Shown here piece after piece: positions 24,795-33,894 of a DNA stretch of 64,000 nucleotides (the first letter of the stretch is position 1; every line of letters begins with the position of its first letter). Under the pieces are notes generated by a model. That model searched no databases, was not told the DNA's origin, and was given only the letters and a program-made list of their open reading frames with translations. Made by a program: the position numbers and the translations under genes. The DNA lies in the NCBI GenBank assembly GCA_051846895.1, contig JBPYCQ010000007.1:109672-173671 (forward strand). Direction: 5' to 3'. The stretch is from CALKAL01 sp051846895. GTDB taxonomy: Bacteria > Bacillota > Bacilli > Bacillales > Alkalibacillaceae.

Positions 24795-25700
24795 TTATTT
24801 TGCTTGTAAACGTGCAATACGATCATCTAAATCAGGGTGAGATGAAAATAAGTTTGATTTACGTTTATTACTTATTTTTAATGTTTGAATTGCTGTATCA
24901 TCATGATCATTAGAAGTAACGCTGTTAACATGATACTTCAATTGTTGTAAAGCATGAATCATCTTGTCCTTACCGGCTAGGTCCGCACCACCACGGTCCG
25001 CATGGTACTCTCTGTATCTAGAGTATGCAAGAACGACGATACTTCCAAGAATTGAGAATAAGATTTGGAAAATAATAATTGCAGCGAATCGAACAATATA
25101 AGCCATTTCTTCACGTACAAAACGTGAAACGATGATAGCTGCAACACGTGATAGGAACACAACGAATGTGTTGACGACACCTTGAAGCAATGTCATCGTC
25201 ACCATATCACCATTTGTAATGTGAGCAACTTCGTGAGCTAAGACACCCTCAACTGCATCTTCGTCCATCGTTTGTAAAAGGCCACTTGAAACAGCTACTA
25301 AAGAACGTTTTTTAGACGGGCCAGTTGCAAACGCGTTAACTTCATTTGAATTATATATTCCCACTTCAGGCATATGCATCATACCAGCAGCACGTGCAAG
25401 GCGGTGTACTTTTTCAACTAAATAACGTTCACCTGTGGAAAGATTTCCACTAGGATCAAGTACTCTTACCCCCATCATTTTCTTAGCCATGAAGCGAGAC
25501 ATAGCGAGTGAAATAAATGATCCTGTAAAACCAATCAGTAAGCTTAATACTAATAATGAGGTATAGTTAATACCTAAGGCACCGCTACCATCTTCAATGG
25601 GACCAATGTCTGTATATGAAACAATGATTGACCAAACAATAGCAATCGTCGTCATAACAAGTATGTTTGTTAAAATAAACACAAATATTCGTTTGCCCAT
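24795..25700 (-). CDS. htpX: Membrane zinc metalloprotease HtpX
   Basis: HtpX is a membrane-bound M48 peptidase that degrades misfolded membrane proteins. The 301-residue protein has two N-terminal membrane segments, the zinc site HEVAH at 156-160 in a helix before THNGD-like sequence (ITNGDMV), two further hydrophobic segments, and the third ligand glutamate in SRYREYHADRGGADLAGK near residue 230. The length is normal. GAAGGGGGTAAT lies upstream of the ATG. It is transcribed alone and shares its terminator with the opposite gene. Confidence 0.93.
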   Translation of the reverse strand: MGKRIFVFILTNILVMTTIAIVWSIIVSYTDIGPIEDGSGALGINYTSLLVLSLLIGFTGSFISLAMSRFMAKKMMGVRVLDPSGNLSTGERYLVEKVHRLARAAGMMHMPEVGIYNSNEVNAFATGPSKKRSLVAVSSGLLQTMDEDAVEGVLAHEVAHITNGDMVTMTLLQGVVNTFVVFLSRVAAIIVSRFVREEMAYIVRFAAIIIFQILFSILGSIVVLAYSRYREYHADRGGADLAGKDKMIHALQQLKYHVNSVTSNDHDDTAIQTLKISNKRKSNLFSSHPDLDDRIARLQAK

Positions 25701-25859
25701 TTTATTACCCCCTTCGTTTCTTTTTAATTACTATTATATCATGTTTATTTAATAAAATTATAGTTTGTTATCAATAAAATTATACGGATAATATTTTTTA
25801 GGAACAGGTCAACCTCCTAATGACATAGGATATAAAAACTAATACGTAGGGGGAGTAAG

Positions 25860-26456
25860 ATGTATTATCCTTATAGAGCTAATCCGTTAAGTTTTTATAA
25901 TATGTATCAATATTATAGACAAAATGTTGTGCAAGGACAGGCGACTTGGACAGAGGGAGGACAAGTAACTAAATGTGGAATTCCGTGGTCAGATAATCGT
26001 TATATGACAGTTGCTGTTAGTCCAAATAGTGGATATCAATGTGGCCAAACGATAAAAGTAAGAAACCCAGCGAATACAAGAGAAGTACTAGTTGAGGTTG
26101 TTGATACAGTTCCGGGGTTTCCGGCAAATCAAATTAATTTACATCGACAGGCATTTGAAGCATTAGGTGCAAGGCCTGAAGTGGGTGTCATTAATATAGA
26201 AATTATCCGTGCGCCTGAATTAGAGGAAGAAACGTTCGGGAAGTATTTATTGGAGATTACGCAAGTAGCCTACCCAGGATATCGCGTTGTCGATTATTCC
26301 TTCCGAGGCAGGGAACAGCTTGACCCTAATAGAATAAGAGAATCATATGAATTTGTCGTTGAGTCACCTCGTGAAAAATTAACGGTACTAGGTAACGTTG
26401 TGTTTAATCCGGTCACAAATCGGGTCGTTTCATTTGATTTAGAAGAATTAGATTAA
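25860..26456 (+). CDS. RlpA-like double-psi beta-barrel protein with C-terminal DUF3889
   Basis: Residues 25-115 resemble the double-psi beta-barrel of RlpA and expansins (GQATWTEGG, TKCGIPWSDNRYMTVAVSP, CGQTIKVRNP, DTVPGFPANQINLHRQAF). The C-terminal half fits DUF3889 (AYPGYRVVDYSFRGRE, SYEFVVESPREKLTVLGNV, NPVTNRVVSFDLEEL). No signal peptide is seen; the N-terminus is Tyr-rich (YYPYRANPLSFYNMYQYY), a feature of spore-coat-like proteins, but location is only a guess. AGGGGGAGTAAG precedes the ATG. A strong terminator follows. Confidence 0.75.
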   Translation: MYYPYRANPLSFYNMYQYYRQNVVQGQATWTEGGQVTKCGIPWSDNRYMTVAVSPNSGYQCGQTIKVRNPANTREVLVEVVDTVPGFPANQINLHRQAFEALGARPEVGVINIEIIRAPELEEETFGKYLLEITQVAYPGYRVVDYSFRGREQLDPNRIRESYEFVVESPREKLTVLGNVVFNPVTNRVVSFDLEELD

Positions 26457-26467
26457 CATGATGATAG

Positions 26468-26504
26468 CGTGCATTCATAGTATGTTTTGGCTTATGAATG
26501 CACG
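26468..26504 (+). terminator. Terminator of the DPBB/DUF3889 gene
   Basis: CGTGCATTCATA (26468-26479) pairs with TATGAATGCACG (26493-26504) over 12 bp, followed by TTTTG. Confidence 0.85.
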
Positions 26505-26521
26505 TTTTGTATAATTAAAAA

Positions 26522-26870
26522 GGCTTTGTTAAATCCCGTTGTTGTTTATTGTGAATCGCTACCGGTGGACGCTTTCCGCGGGCACGGCTCGAGCCAGGGA
26601 ACTACTTCGAGAAACTTCTTTGCCCCTTGCACCGAGGAATCATGCTTCGTAGCGTTACTAGTAGACGCAGGTGCATCTCTCGGAAGAAAAGCGCTTCCTG
26701 CGGGGTCTCAAGACTCGTGCTGTTCCGCGAAGTACTGGATGTGCAAGTGTCGGCGTTGGCCACAAGGACGTGGCCGCTTTTAGCCGACCAGGAGTCGCCA
26801 CCTTCGCTCTTCACAATACAACAACTCAGCGTAAATATTGTTATTATCAACACTAAACTTTAACAGAGCC
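26522..26870. mobile_element. MITE-like element, 349 bp, with terminal inverted repeats and 9-bp target duplication
   Basis: The ends GGCTTTGTTAAA (26522-26533) and, on the other strand, GGCTCTGTTAAA (26859-26870) are inverted repeats matching at 11 of 12 bases. The same 9-mer AATTAAAAA directly flanks both ends (26513-26521 and 26871-26879). The interior is clearly more GC-rich than the surroundings (CGCTTTCCGCGGGCACGG, CTTCCTGCGGGG) and resembles dispersed non-coding repeats of Bacillaceae. Open frames across it have no ribosome sites and are not genes. It has no transposase, so it would have been moved in trans. Confidence 0.85.
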
Positions 26871-26879
26871 AATTAAAAA

Positions 26880-27031
26880 AGAAATTGAAATATGAGAGGC
26901 TTATTACTAAGAATGACTACTTATACTTGTAAATACAAGGTAGTTACCGCTCTACTTACCAACCTCAACAAGAAGTTCCTCATGTTTCTAATAGATATCT
27001 TATTACAAAGCATAAATTTCGAGGTGAATTT
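26880..27031. other. Intergenic stretch between the MITE and the kinase gene
   Basis: In the frame of the next gene, and without its own start, the translation QPQQEVPHVSNRYLIT looks protein-like before the CGAGGTGAATTT ribosome site. It may be a gene remnant. No terminator or promoter is clear. Confidence 0.25.
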
Positions 27032-27556
27032 ATGGACAAAATTATTTTAATAGGGTCACCTGGATCAGGGAAATCTACGATGGCTAGAAGACTTGAAACC
27101 GAACTGGATATTGAACTCTATCATTTGGACAACTTGTTTTGGAAGCCTGGGTGGATTAATATCCCAATTGATGAACAAAGGGAAATTTCAAAAGAATTAG
27201 TTCAGAAAAAGCGATGGATGATCGACGGAAATTATAATGCCACGCTACCGATTAGATTGGAAGCAGCTGATACGGTAATTTTCTTTGATTTGCCCCGTTG
27301 GATTTGTATGTTGCAAATTTTTAAACGCCGGATTCAATACTGGAATAAAAAACGCCCCGATTTTAACGGTGGGAAAGAAAAGCTAAACTTAGAATTTATA
27401 AACTATGTGTGGCGTTTTCGGAAAAATAAACGGCCAAAAATTGTTAAATTAATCGAGTCAATTAAACACCAAAAAGATGTTTATACTATTCGCTCACGTA
27501 AAGAATATGATACAGTTTTTAATAGAATTGTAGAAAAAGGAAAAGAAAATACATAA
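27032..27556 (+). CDS. P-loop kinase-like protein (DNA topology modulation/FlaR-like)
   Basis: The 174-residue protein has Walker A GSPGSGKST at 8-16, a YHLDNLFWKPGW block near 35-47 typical of the FlaR-like adenylate-kinase-related group, IDGNYNATL near 68, and a basic lid (FKRRIQYWNKKRPD). Members are annotated as DNA topology modulation proteins, but the biochemical role is not proven; a small-molecule kinase is the likeliest. CGAGGTGAATTT precedes the ATG. It is followed after 12 bp by ecsA and may be co-transcribed. Confidence 0.8.
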   Translation: MDKIILIGSPGSGKSTMARRLETELDIELYHLDNLFWKPGWINIPIDEQREISKELVQKKRWMIDGNYNATLPIRLEAADTVIFFDLPRWICMLQIFKRRIQYWNKKRPDFNGGKEKLNLEFINYVWRFRKNKRPKIVKLIESIKHQKDVYTIRSRKEYDTVFNRIVEKGKENT

Positions 27557-27568
27557 AAAGGTGATTAC

Positions 27569-28279
27569 ATGGAAGTACTTCGAGTACAAATTGAGCACGG
27601 AGGATATAGTGAAAAAGAGCCTATTATTGAAGGAATTGATTTTTCAGTACATTCCGGTGAGCTAGTAGGATTACTAGGTCCAAATGGTGCAGGTAAGAGC
27701 ACAACAATCAAATCAATCATCGGGACACTTGAACATGTTGAGGGTGAGGTTGTTTACGATCGAGATAGAAGATATGCATACATACCTGAACAACCTATTT
27801 TTTATGAAGAATTGACATTATGGGAGCATATACAATTTACAGCTTCTGTCTGTGGTTTAAGTGAAAATGAAATGGTTGAAAGAGTAGAGCCATTATTAAA
27901 AACATTTCGGTTAGATGATGTAAGGCACCATTTACCAACCACTTTTTCAAAAGGTATGCAGCAAAAATTAATGATTATTTTAGCCTTTTTAGCTCAACCT
28001 CAGCTTTACATCGTGGACGAGCCTTTTGTAGGATTAGACCCTAAAGCAACGAATGACTTTTTGCGGTTGTTGAAAAGAGAACGTGAACGTGGTGCAGGTG
28101 TGCTCATGTCGACACATATGCTTGATACGGCTGAACGTATATGTGAACGTTTTGTACTAATCATTAACGGTGGCGTCATTGCCAAAGGAACTCTAGACGA
28201 AATCCGTAACGAACATGCTTTGGGTGATAAAAATCTTTATGATTGTTTCGAAATATTGTTGGAGAAGAATGGCTTATGA
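27569..28279 (+). CDS. ecsA: ABC transporter ATPase EcsA
   Basis: The 236-residue ATPase has Walker A GPNGAGKST near residue 37, Q-loop YIPEQP near 74, a signature region FSKGMQQK near 131 in which the usual SGG is SKG, and Walker B LYIVDEPFVGLD near 150. EcsAB is a membrane complex known in Bacillus to affect protein secretion, competence and regulated proteolysis. It overlaps ecsB by 4 bp. No ecsC is adjacent. Confidence 0.85.
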   Translation: MEVLRVQIEHGGYSEKEPIIEGIDFSVHSGELVGLLGPNGAGKSTTIKSIIGTLEHVEGEVVYDRDRRYAYIPEQPIFYEELTLWEHIQFTASVCGLSENEMVERVEPLLKTFRLDDVRHHLPTTFSKGMQQKLMIILAFLAQPQLYIVDEPFVGLDPKATNDFLRLLKRERERGAGVLMSTHMLDTAERICERFVLIINGGVIAKGTLDEIRNEHALGDKNLYDCFEILLEKNGL

Positions 28280-29544
28280 TCCATGTGAGTCAAATTAAAA
28301 CGGGTAACGAATTATTTCGGTTACGCCTGATTCATCAAATACAATTTTTCTTAAAAATGTGGAAGTTGGCCGTCGATTGGATTGTTTGGATTTATATAAT
28401 TTTACCTGCTTTAGGTGTAGCGCTATATTTTTACGTCGATTTATGGCGTGGTACTTCTGGGGTGGCGACGTATTTTCAAGAACCAATGATGATCTTATTG
28501 ATTATGCTATTTTGTATAAATGGACAAATGAAATCTTATTTTAAAGAAGCGGACATTCTATTTTTGTGGCAAGAGAAAAGGATCATTAAACAATTTCAAC
28601 ATAGTTCAATTATTTTTTTCTGTCTGTTTACCGTATTAAACGCCATTATTTATATTGCTGCCTTAGCACCGATAGTAATCATTTACTTAAATTGGAGCCT
28701 ACTTAAGTTGTGGCATGTTTTTGTTTTGATTACAGTGTTACATGTTTTAATAGGACTAATTAAAAGAGAGTTACAAATCAAAAAAGGTAAATGGGCGTAT
28801 CGGGGTTGGATGTCGTTAGTTACTTTACTTATTGGCGCGCTTTTATTTTTGATTGTGCCTAGAATTGAAAGTGTGTGGATGTTGTTGGCTGGCGTTGTGG
28901 TAGGGATGTTAGGGATTTATTATATGATTTACCGAATTCAAACGAAGCCACAACAATTTTACCGCGAAGTCGAGATTGAAATTGAAAAAAAGGCAAAGTC
29001 TGTTCAATTATTTTTTTCGCAGCTATCATGGATTGGCGCACCGGACTTTTTATCGGAAAAGGCCAAAAACAGATCAAGAAAAAGGCCGTTTTTATTTAGA
29101 AGGTCGAGGAAAATTTTCAGGTCGTATTCAACTAGTACTGGGTATGTCGAACTGTTTTTAAAAAATGTAATAAGAAATCAATCGTGGGTGTTAATTTATT
29201 TTCAATTTATTGGTGCAGGTGTATTTACGATATTAATCGTTCCTGGAAAATTAAAGTGGGGCATCTGGTTATTAATAGTGTTCGTCATAGGTAATGTTGT
29301 TCGAGTATTTTTGAAGCGTGTGCTAGATCACCCGTTTTTAACGGTTGTATCTTGGCCGAAAGTTAATCAAATAAAAATCGCGTATCATTGCTTATTAGTC
29401 GGACTTATCCCAAGTAGTTTAATACTATCAATTTTGTTTGGATATTTGATGTTTGGACTTTTTGGGATAGTATTTGGTATTGTTGCTAGCGCGATTTTGT
29501 CAGTGGTGATTAGTAGATTTTTTGCCAGTAAGGTTGTTGATTAA
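28276..29544 (+). CDS. ecsB: ABC transporter permease EcsB
   Basis: Membrane partner of EcsA, 422 residues with about eight to ten hydrophobic segments and basic loops. It starts with FRLRLIHQIQFFLKMWK, and a central cytoplasmic stretch (near residue 250) is strongly basic (AKNRSRKRPFLFRRSRK). The frame is open to a TTG at 28243 inside ecsA, but the ATG at 28276 overlaps the ecsA stop as ATGA and gives the normal EcsB N-terminus. Role as for EcsA. Confidence 0.85.
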   Translation: MIHVSQIKTGNELFRLRLIHQIQFFLKMWKLAVDWIVWIYIILPALGVALYFYVDLWRGTSGVATYFQEPMMILLIMLFCINGQMKSYFKEADILFLWQEKRIIKQFQHSSIIFFCLFTVLNAIIYIAALAPIVIIYLNWSLLKLWHVFVLITVLHVLIGLIKRELQIKKGKWAYRGWMSLVTLLIGALLFLIVPRIESVWMLLAGVVVGMLGIYYMIYRIQTKPQQFYREVEIEIEKKAKSVQLFFSQLSWIGAPDFLSEKAKNRSRKRPFLFRRSRKIFRSYSTSTGYVELFLKNVIRNQSWVLIYFQFIGAGVFTILIVPGKLKWGIWLLIVFVIGNVVRVFLKRVLDHPFLTVVSWPKVNQIKIAYHCLLVGLIPSSLILSILFGYLMFGLFGIVFGIVASAILSVVISRFFASKVVD

Positions 29545-29622
29545 ATATTTTGGACATAATGAAACAGAATGACTGAGTTATTCGTATCATGAGTAATGAT
29601 ACTTAAGAAAGGTTTGAGCAAT

Positions 29623-30927
29623 ATGAAAAAGTTACTCAGTTTATTTTTAGTCATTTTATTAATGGTCGCCTGCTCTAATGAAGATTCGAAGGAAGGTGAA
29701 GAACAAGTGGAAGGCCTGTCTGGAACGTGGAGTGGACAGATTGAATCCCCACCGGTACCATTAGAATTTATCGTTAAATTTACACAAGAGGATGAGTGGA
29801 AAGGGACGTTAAGTATTCCAGTGCAAAATTTAATTGATTATCCACTGTCTAACTTGGTGCGAAATGGTCAGTCGGTTTCATTTGAGATGGTATTGCCACA
29901 AGATACGGTGAATTTTGAAGGCGAAATTAAGGAAGATGACTCTATTGAAGGGACATTTACTCAACGTGGACAATCTTTTCCGTTTTATTTAAAACCGGGT
30001 GAACCAGCTGAACAAGAGGAAGCTGACGCGGACGCAACTTTCTTATCAGTAGAAACTGAACATGGAACATTAAAAGGTGAGCTCGTTGTACCTGAAGGAA
30101 TGGATCAGTATCCAGTCGTATTAATCATTCCGGGATCTGGCCCAACTGATCGTGATGGTAACTCACCGGCTTTACCTGGGAAAAATAATAGTTTAAAGCT
30201 TTTGGCTGAAGCTTTGGTAGAAGAAGGAATTGCGAGTGTTCGCTACAGTAAGCGCGGTGCAGGAGAAAATATGGACGCAGTGATTGCTGAGGCGGATCTT
30301 CGTTTTGATAATTTTATTCATGATGCCGTTTCATGGATAGAGTTACTAAAAGGCGATGACCAGTTTTCAAAAGTCGGCGTTGTCGGGCATAGTCAAGGTG
30401 CCCTCGTCGGGTTGCTTGCGGCAAAAGAGTCGGGTGTTGATGTCTACGTTTCGGTTGCTGGAACAGGGAAAACACTAGATAAAGTGTTACTAGAACAATT
30501 ATCTGAACAGTTGCCGGCAAATCTATTAAGTGAAGCTGAAGAAATTTTGGCAGCTTTAAAAGAAGGAAAAGTTGTAGAAGACATTAATCAACAGTTATAT
30601 AGTGTGTTTAGACCGGAAGCTCAGCAATTTCTAATTTCTTGGATGGCTTTTGATCCTGTCGCAGAGATTACAAATTTTGAGACACCGACGTTAATTGTAC
30701 AAGGGACTCATGATTTGCAAGTGTCAGTTGAAAATGCGGATTTGTTATCAACTGCAAAGAATGATGCTGAAGTGCTGATGGTTGAAGGAATGAATCATGT
30801 ATTAAAAGACGCACCATCTGAACGAATGGGTAACTTACAAACGTATGGAGACCCTAATTTGCCGCTTGCAGAAGGGCTTATTTCAGGGATTGTTGAATTC
30901 TTTCAAAAAGAAGATTTTATTAAATAA
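29623..30927 (+). CDS. Secreted lipoprotein alpha/beta hydrolase
   Basis: The N-terminus is a lipoprotein signal with lipobox LMVAC near residue 20. Residues 30-125 form a beta-rich domain (GTWSGQIESPPVPLEFIVKF) of the kind that precedes hydrolases of this group. From about 140 an alpha/beta hydrolase follows, with oxyanion loop PGSGPTDRDGNS, nucleophile GHSQGAL near 258, acid in QGTHDLQV near 372 and histidine in GMNHVLK near 395. It should hydrolyse an ester or peptide outside the membrane. The frame is open 27 bp further up, but AAAGG before the ATG at 29623 decides. Confidence 0.85.
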   Translation: MKKLLSLFLVILLMVACSNEDSKEGEEQVEGLSGTWSGQIESPPVPLEFIVKFTQEDEWKGTLSIPVQNLIDYPLSNLVRNGQSVSFEMVLPQDTVNFEGEIKEDDSIEGTFTQRGQSFPFYLKPGEPAEQEEADADATFLSVETEHGTLKGELVVPEGMDQYPVVLIIPGSGPTDRDGNSPALPGKNNSLKLLAEALVEEGIASVRYSKRGAGENMDAVIAEADLRFDNFIHDAVSWIELLKGDDQFSKVGVVGHSQGALVGLLAAKESGVDVYVSVAGTGKTLDKVLLEQLSEQLPANLLSEAEEILAALKEGKVVEDINQQLYSVFRPEAQQFLISWMAFDPVAEITNFETPTLIVQGTHDLQVSVENADLLSTAKNDAEVLMVEGMNHVLKDAPSERMGNLQTYGDPNLPLAEGLISGIVEFFQKEDFIK

Positions 30928-30933
30928 TAGTTA

Positions 30934-30962
30934 ATATCACACCGCTATAGATGGTGTGATAT
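30934..30962 (+). terminator. Terminator of the lipoprotein hydrolase gene
   Basis: ATATCACACC (30934-30943) pairs perfectly with GGTGTGATAT (30953-30962), then seven T. Confidence 0.9.
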
Positions 30963-31056
30963 TTTTTTATAAATATCTTTTCCTTTTTTTAAGGGGGAAT
31001 TAATGCTAAAATGATAAAAAAGTCTGAATATTCTCGTTTCCGGGTAGGTGAAAGGA

Positions 31057-31290
31057 ATGAAGTTTTTATCACGTCTGTTTATAGCTGCTGGGTTAATAGG
31101 TGTGACGTATGCTTTTTTAAAATTATTTATAGATTATACGTCAGAAGATTGGTCAAGCTTTAAGGAGTTTAGTACATATTTTTTAATGGAATCAGTGGAA
31201 CGGATTGTGTTGTTAATTAGTATTATCTTAGTGCTGTTCGGTCGATTCCTTTTAAAAAAAGTAAGAAAACGAGGAAGAATTTTTTATTAA
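31057..31290 (+). CDS. Small membrane protein, unknown function
   Basis: A 77-residue protein has two hydrophobic segments (FIAAGLIGVTYAFLKLFI and IVLLISIILVLFGRFLL) separated by an acidic loop (TSEDWSSFKEFS) and ending with a basic tail (KKVRKRGRIFY). AGGTG 6 bp before the ATG at 31057 is preferred to a GTG at 31048. It has its own terminator. No known family recognised. Confidence 0.7.
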   Translation: MKFLSRLFIAAGLIGVTYAFLKLFIDYTSEDWSSFKEFSTYFLMESVERIVLLISIILVLFGRFLLKKVRKRGRIFY

Positions 31291-31301
31291 ATACATAAAA
31301 G

Positions 31302-31330
31302 GAAACCTTCGCTAGTTCGGCGAAGGTTTC
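31302..31330. terminator. Bidirectional terminator between convergent genes
   Basis: GAAACCTTCGC (31302-31312) pairs perfectly with GCGAAGGTTTC (31320-31330). T-rich sequence follows on both sides; the minus-strand gene ends 7 bp away. Confidence 0.88.
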
Positions 31331-31337
31331 GGTATTT

Positions 31338-33275
31338 TTAAGGTATTAAATAATTATTTAAAAATTCGCTATCATCCGGGTCGCTGAATAAATCAACATA
31401 TAGACCATCAGCTGATTTTGGAGTAAGCTCAAATTTTAATTTAACAGTGCCACCAGCTTTCAACCGGTCGGTTAAATCACCCGAAAATGGGGCGTCTTCA
31501 CTTCCTTGATTTGTTTCTACCGTTAAGTATGTCACGTCATTTTGTGCGTCATACTCAACTGAGAGGATGTCGTCTTTAATGTAAATCGTGTCGCCTGCCC
31601 GGTAGTTTTGGAAAACATTATGAAGATGCCGCTCGTGAACTTCATCATACATTTGCTCGTATAATTCATTTAATGAGATGAACTGATTTTTGTCATAGTT
31701 TGGATCGGCCTGTTCTAAAAACTGTTGTGATGGTACTTCAATTATAAAATCTTCTACATCGATAAACTTTGGTAATTCACTAGTTTTAGTAAACTTAGCC
31801 TCCGTAAACCTTGCCTGTTCAGTCAGGTGATAATGATACACGGAATCATCAATTTCTTCTTTGTAAAGTGCTGATATTGCGAACGCTTTGCCGTTGTTGA
31901 AGCTAACAAATGTTTGCATACCAATTTTTCCATTGATAATGGCTTGAATATCAACGTATGTTTCCTCAATCGTGTAGTCATCGCGAACGTCCGTATCAAA
32001 CCTGTAAGTGACATGGCCACGAGGATCTTCGATAATCTCAGACGGCTCCTCAACCTTCAATATGTCAAGTACATCTTCGATTGTCATTCCTAATTTAAGA
32101 TTAAATTTTACAGTGTTATAGCTGATAGCTTCATTCATCTGATTATCAACTATGGAATCTTCAGTGTCGACTTCTATCGAAGGCACCAGTTCCTCAATCT
32201 CGGTTATTAGTGAGAGATCTTCTTCGTGGTACCCTAGGCTATCATTAATGTTCTCATATACATTAAAGAAGACATCTGTGTTTATAAAATTATAATGGTT
32301 CGTGTGATTACTAATTCCTTTTCCGATTAGAAGGCTATACTTTTTCCCGTCTCCTGTTATTTCTTTGCCGAACATGGAACCTTTACCTTGATCTTTAAGT
32401 GATAGATTTTCTGTAACTGTATCAAATTGATAGCCACTATCTGATCGTTTGATAGTTGCAGCTACAAATTCATGTTCATTGATTCGCCCAAGTAACATAA
32501 TTTCGTCATCTATTAAGTGGATTCCGACAACGCCACGCTTCATATTATAATTTTCAGCGAATTCGTGAGCAATATAATTTAAGGTCTTAGGGTAGTTATC
32601 AATCGTATCATAAGGAACGAAAGAATCTGCAATTTTAACTAAATCTTCTTGAGTTATGAGACTACCTTTTTCAGAAAAAACTTCTTTCACTTCATAAATA
32701 ATGTCGTTTTCAATCCATTTGATTTGTTGGTAAGCATCGTTTTTCAAATAATAGTAATTGTTATTGTGCTTACCGTTTAGTTCTGTATATTCCGAACTGC
32801 CTAGAGTGATATCATCTTTATGGCCAATGATTCTTACGGTAATATTTTCACCTAATTCACCGTTATAGTTAATATCGATTAAATAAATGAAATCGCTCGT
32901 GTCCGGATCATCGAAAGTTCTTTTTGACATGCCTGATGAGCTAACAACTTCAAAAGGTAAAAATGATGGTAATTTATATTCAAATGAAGCTGGACCCTCA
33001 TTGATTTGAAACTCTTGAGGTAGAATCGGTTTATTTCCATGAGGTCCAGCTTGATCCTGCCCGGGATTAGCAAATAAAGGAATCATAATAGCAAACAATG
33101 CAATAGCAACAGCAGTTAAAGCGAATACTTTCCATTTATGATTAGAATGAGTTGCATCTGCCTTATCAATTTTTTCATTTATTTGGGTTAGCAGTTCCTT
33201 GCTTTTCTCTTGAGAAAGTTTTACTTCATCGTTTAGATGATGAAGTGCTTGGTCTAACTCATTAAAATGTTTCAT
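31338..33275 (-). CDS. Membrane protein downstream of an ECF sigma factor, putative anti-sigma factor
   Basis: A 645-residue protein has a cytoplasmic N-terminus of about 46 residues rich in charged helix (LDQALHHLNDEVKLSQEKSKELL), one membrane segment (VFALTAVAIALFAIMIPLF) and a large outer region of some 570 residues without a domain I can name. Its start overlaps the sigma gene by 14 bp, so translation is coupled. This gene order and topology are those of membrane anti-sigma factors that hold the ECF factor until a surface signal appears. The C-terminal part includes IKDDILSVEYDAQNDVTYLT, which may be a DUF4352-like beta domain. The anti-sigma role is inferred from context. Confidence 0.65.
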   Translation of the reverse strand: MKHFNELDQALHHLNDEVKLSQEKSKELLTQINEKIDKADATHSNHKWKVFALTAVAIALFAIMIPLFANPGQDQAGPHGNKPILPQEFQINEGPASFEYKLPSFLPFEVVSSSGMSKRTFDDPDTSDFIYLIDINYNGELGENITVRIIGHKDDITLGSSEYTELNGKHNNNYYYLKNDAYQQIKWIENDIIYEVKEVFSEKGSLITQEDLVKIADSFVPYDTIDNYPKTLNYIAHEFAENYNMKRGVVGIHLIDDEIMLLGRINEHEFVAATIKRSDSGYQFDTVTENLSLKDQGKGSMFGKEITGDGKKYSLLIGKGISNHTNHYNFINTDVFFNVYENINDSLGYHEEDLSLITEIEELVPSIEVDTEDSIVDNQMNEAISYNTVKFNLKLGMTIEDVLDILKVEEPSEIIEDPRGHVTYRFDTDVRDDYTIEETYVDIQAIINGKIGMQTFVSFNNGKAFAISALYKEEIDDSVYHYHLTEQARFTEAKFTKTSELPKFIDVEDFIIEVPSQQFLEQADPNYDKNQFISLNELYEQMYDEVHERHLHNVFQNYRAGDTIYIKDDILSVEYDAQNDVTYLTVETNQGSEDAPFSGDLTDRLKAGGTVKLKFELTPKSADGLYVDLFSDPDDSEFLNNYLIP

Positions 33276-33777
33276 GCTGGTAACCCTCCTTTTCCAGCTG
33301 ATTTCGTAATGCCTTCATTGCACGTGACAAGGTGGTGCGTACTTTACTTTCATTCCAACCTAATATTTCTGCGGTTTCAATAACTGAGAAATCTTTTATT
33401 TTTCTTAATAGGATGACATCACGATATGAACGTTTAAGTTGGTCAAGAGCTGTGTACAGTTCTTTATTGGATTCGTTCATATGTAATATGTGATCTGGTG
33501 TTTTTTCCATGTTCGGAATAGTATCCATTAGATAATAGATTGGATGCTTTTTTCTGATATAATCAATGGTCAAATTTCTAGAAATCTTGAATAGCCAGCC
33601 TTTAGGATTTTTCTGTTTGAACGTATGCATATTTTTATAGGCTTGTAAGAACGTATCTTGCAGCAAATCCTTTGCCTGGTCCGTGTCACGGATAAGATAG
33701 ACGATGTATTGGTATAAATCATTACTATACTCGTGATACCAGTTATTAATCTGTTCTTTATATTTATCATGGGCCAC
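33262..33777 (-). CDS. ECF-type RNA polymerase sigma factor
   Basis: The 171-residue protein has sigma region 2 (YSNDLYQYIVYLIRDTDQAKDL, LLQDTFLQAYKNMHTF, NPKGWLFKISRNLTIDYIRKK) and region 4 (LDQLKRSYRDVILLRKIKDF, SVIETAEILGWNESKVRTT) and no more, the ECF plan. The GTG start at 33775-33777 has AAGGAG at 8 bp. It is followed by its putative membrane anti-sigma factor. TGCAAC (33832-33837) and CGTTAG (33810-33815), 16 bp apart on this strand, look like an ECF promoter, suggesting it switches on its own gene. Confidence 0.88.
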   Translation of the reverse strand: MAHDKYKEQINNWYHEYSNDLYQYIVYLIRDTDQAKDLLQDTFLQAYKNMHTFKQKNPKGWLFKISRNLTIDYIRKKHPIYYLMDTIPNMEKTPDHILHMNESNKELYTALDQLKRSYRDVILLRKIKDFSVIETAEILGWNESKVRTTLSRAMKALRNQLEKEGYQHETF

Positions 33778-33809
33778 CTTGGTCGCTCCTTTCTTTATGG
33801 TCTACTAAA

Positions 33810-33860
33810 CTAACGAATGATGAAGGGGTTTGTTGCAGTTTTTTAAAAATTTATTATAAT
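33810..33860. promoter_or_regulatory. Overlapping divergent promoters for the ECF sigma gene and the NERD gene
   Basis: Minus strand: TGCAAC (33832-33837), 16 bp, CGTTAG (33810-33815), an ECF-like pair. Plus strand: TTGCAG (33833-33838), 16 bp, TATAAT (33855-33860), a sigma-A pair for the gene at 33895. The two -35 elements use the same bases, so the polymerases would compete. Confidence 0.5.
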
Positions 33861-33894
33861 TATCTCATAAAAAGAGAAAAGGAGAGGTTTTTCA

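Noticed and set aside
26487..26863. Four overlapping frames between the DPBB gene and the kinase gene
   Set aside because: They lie in the GC-rich non-coding MITE, lack ribosome sites and resemble no protein.
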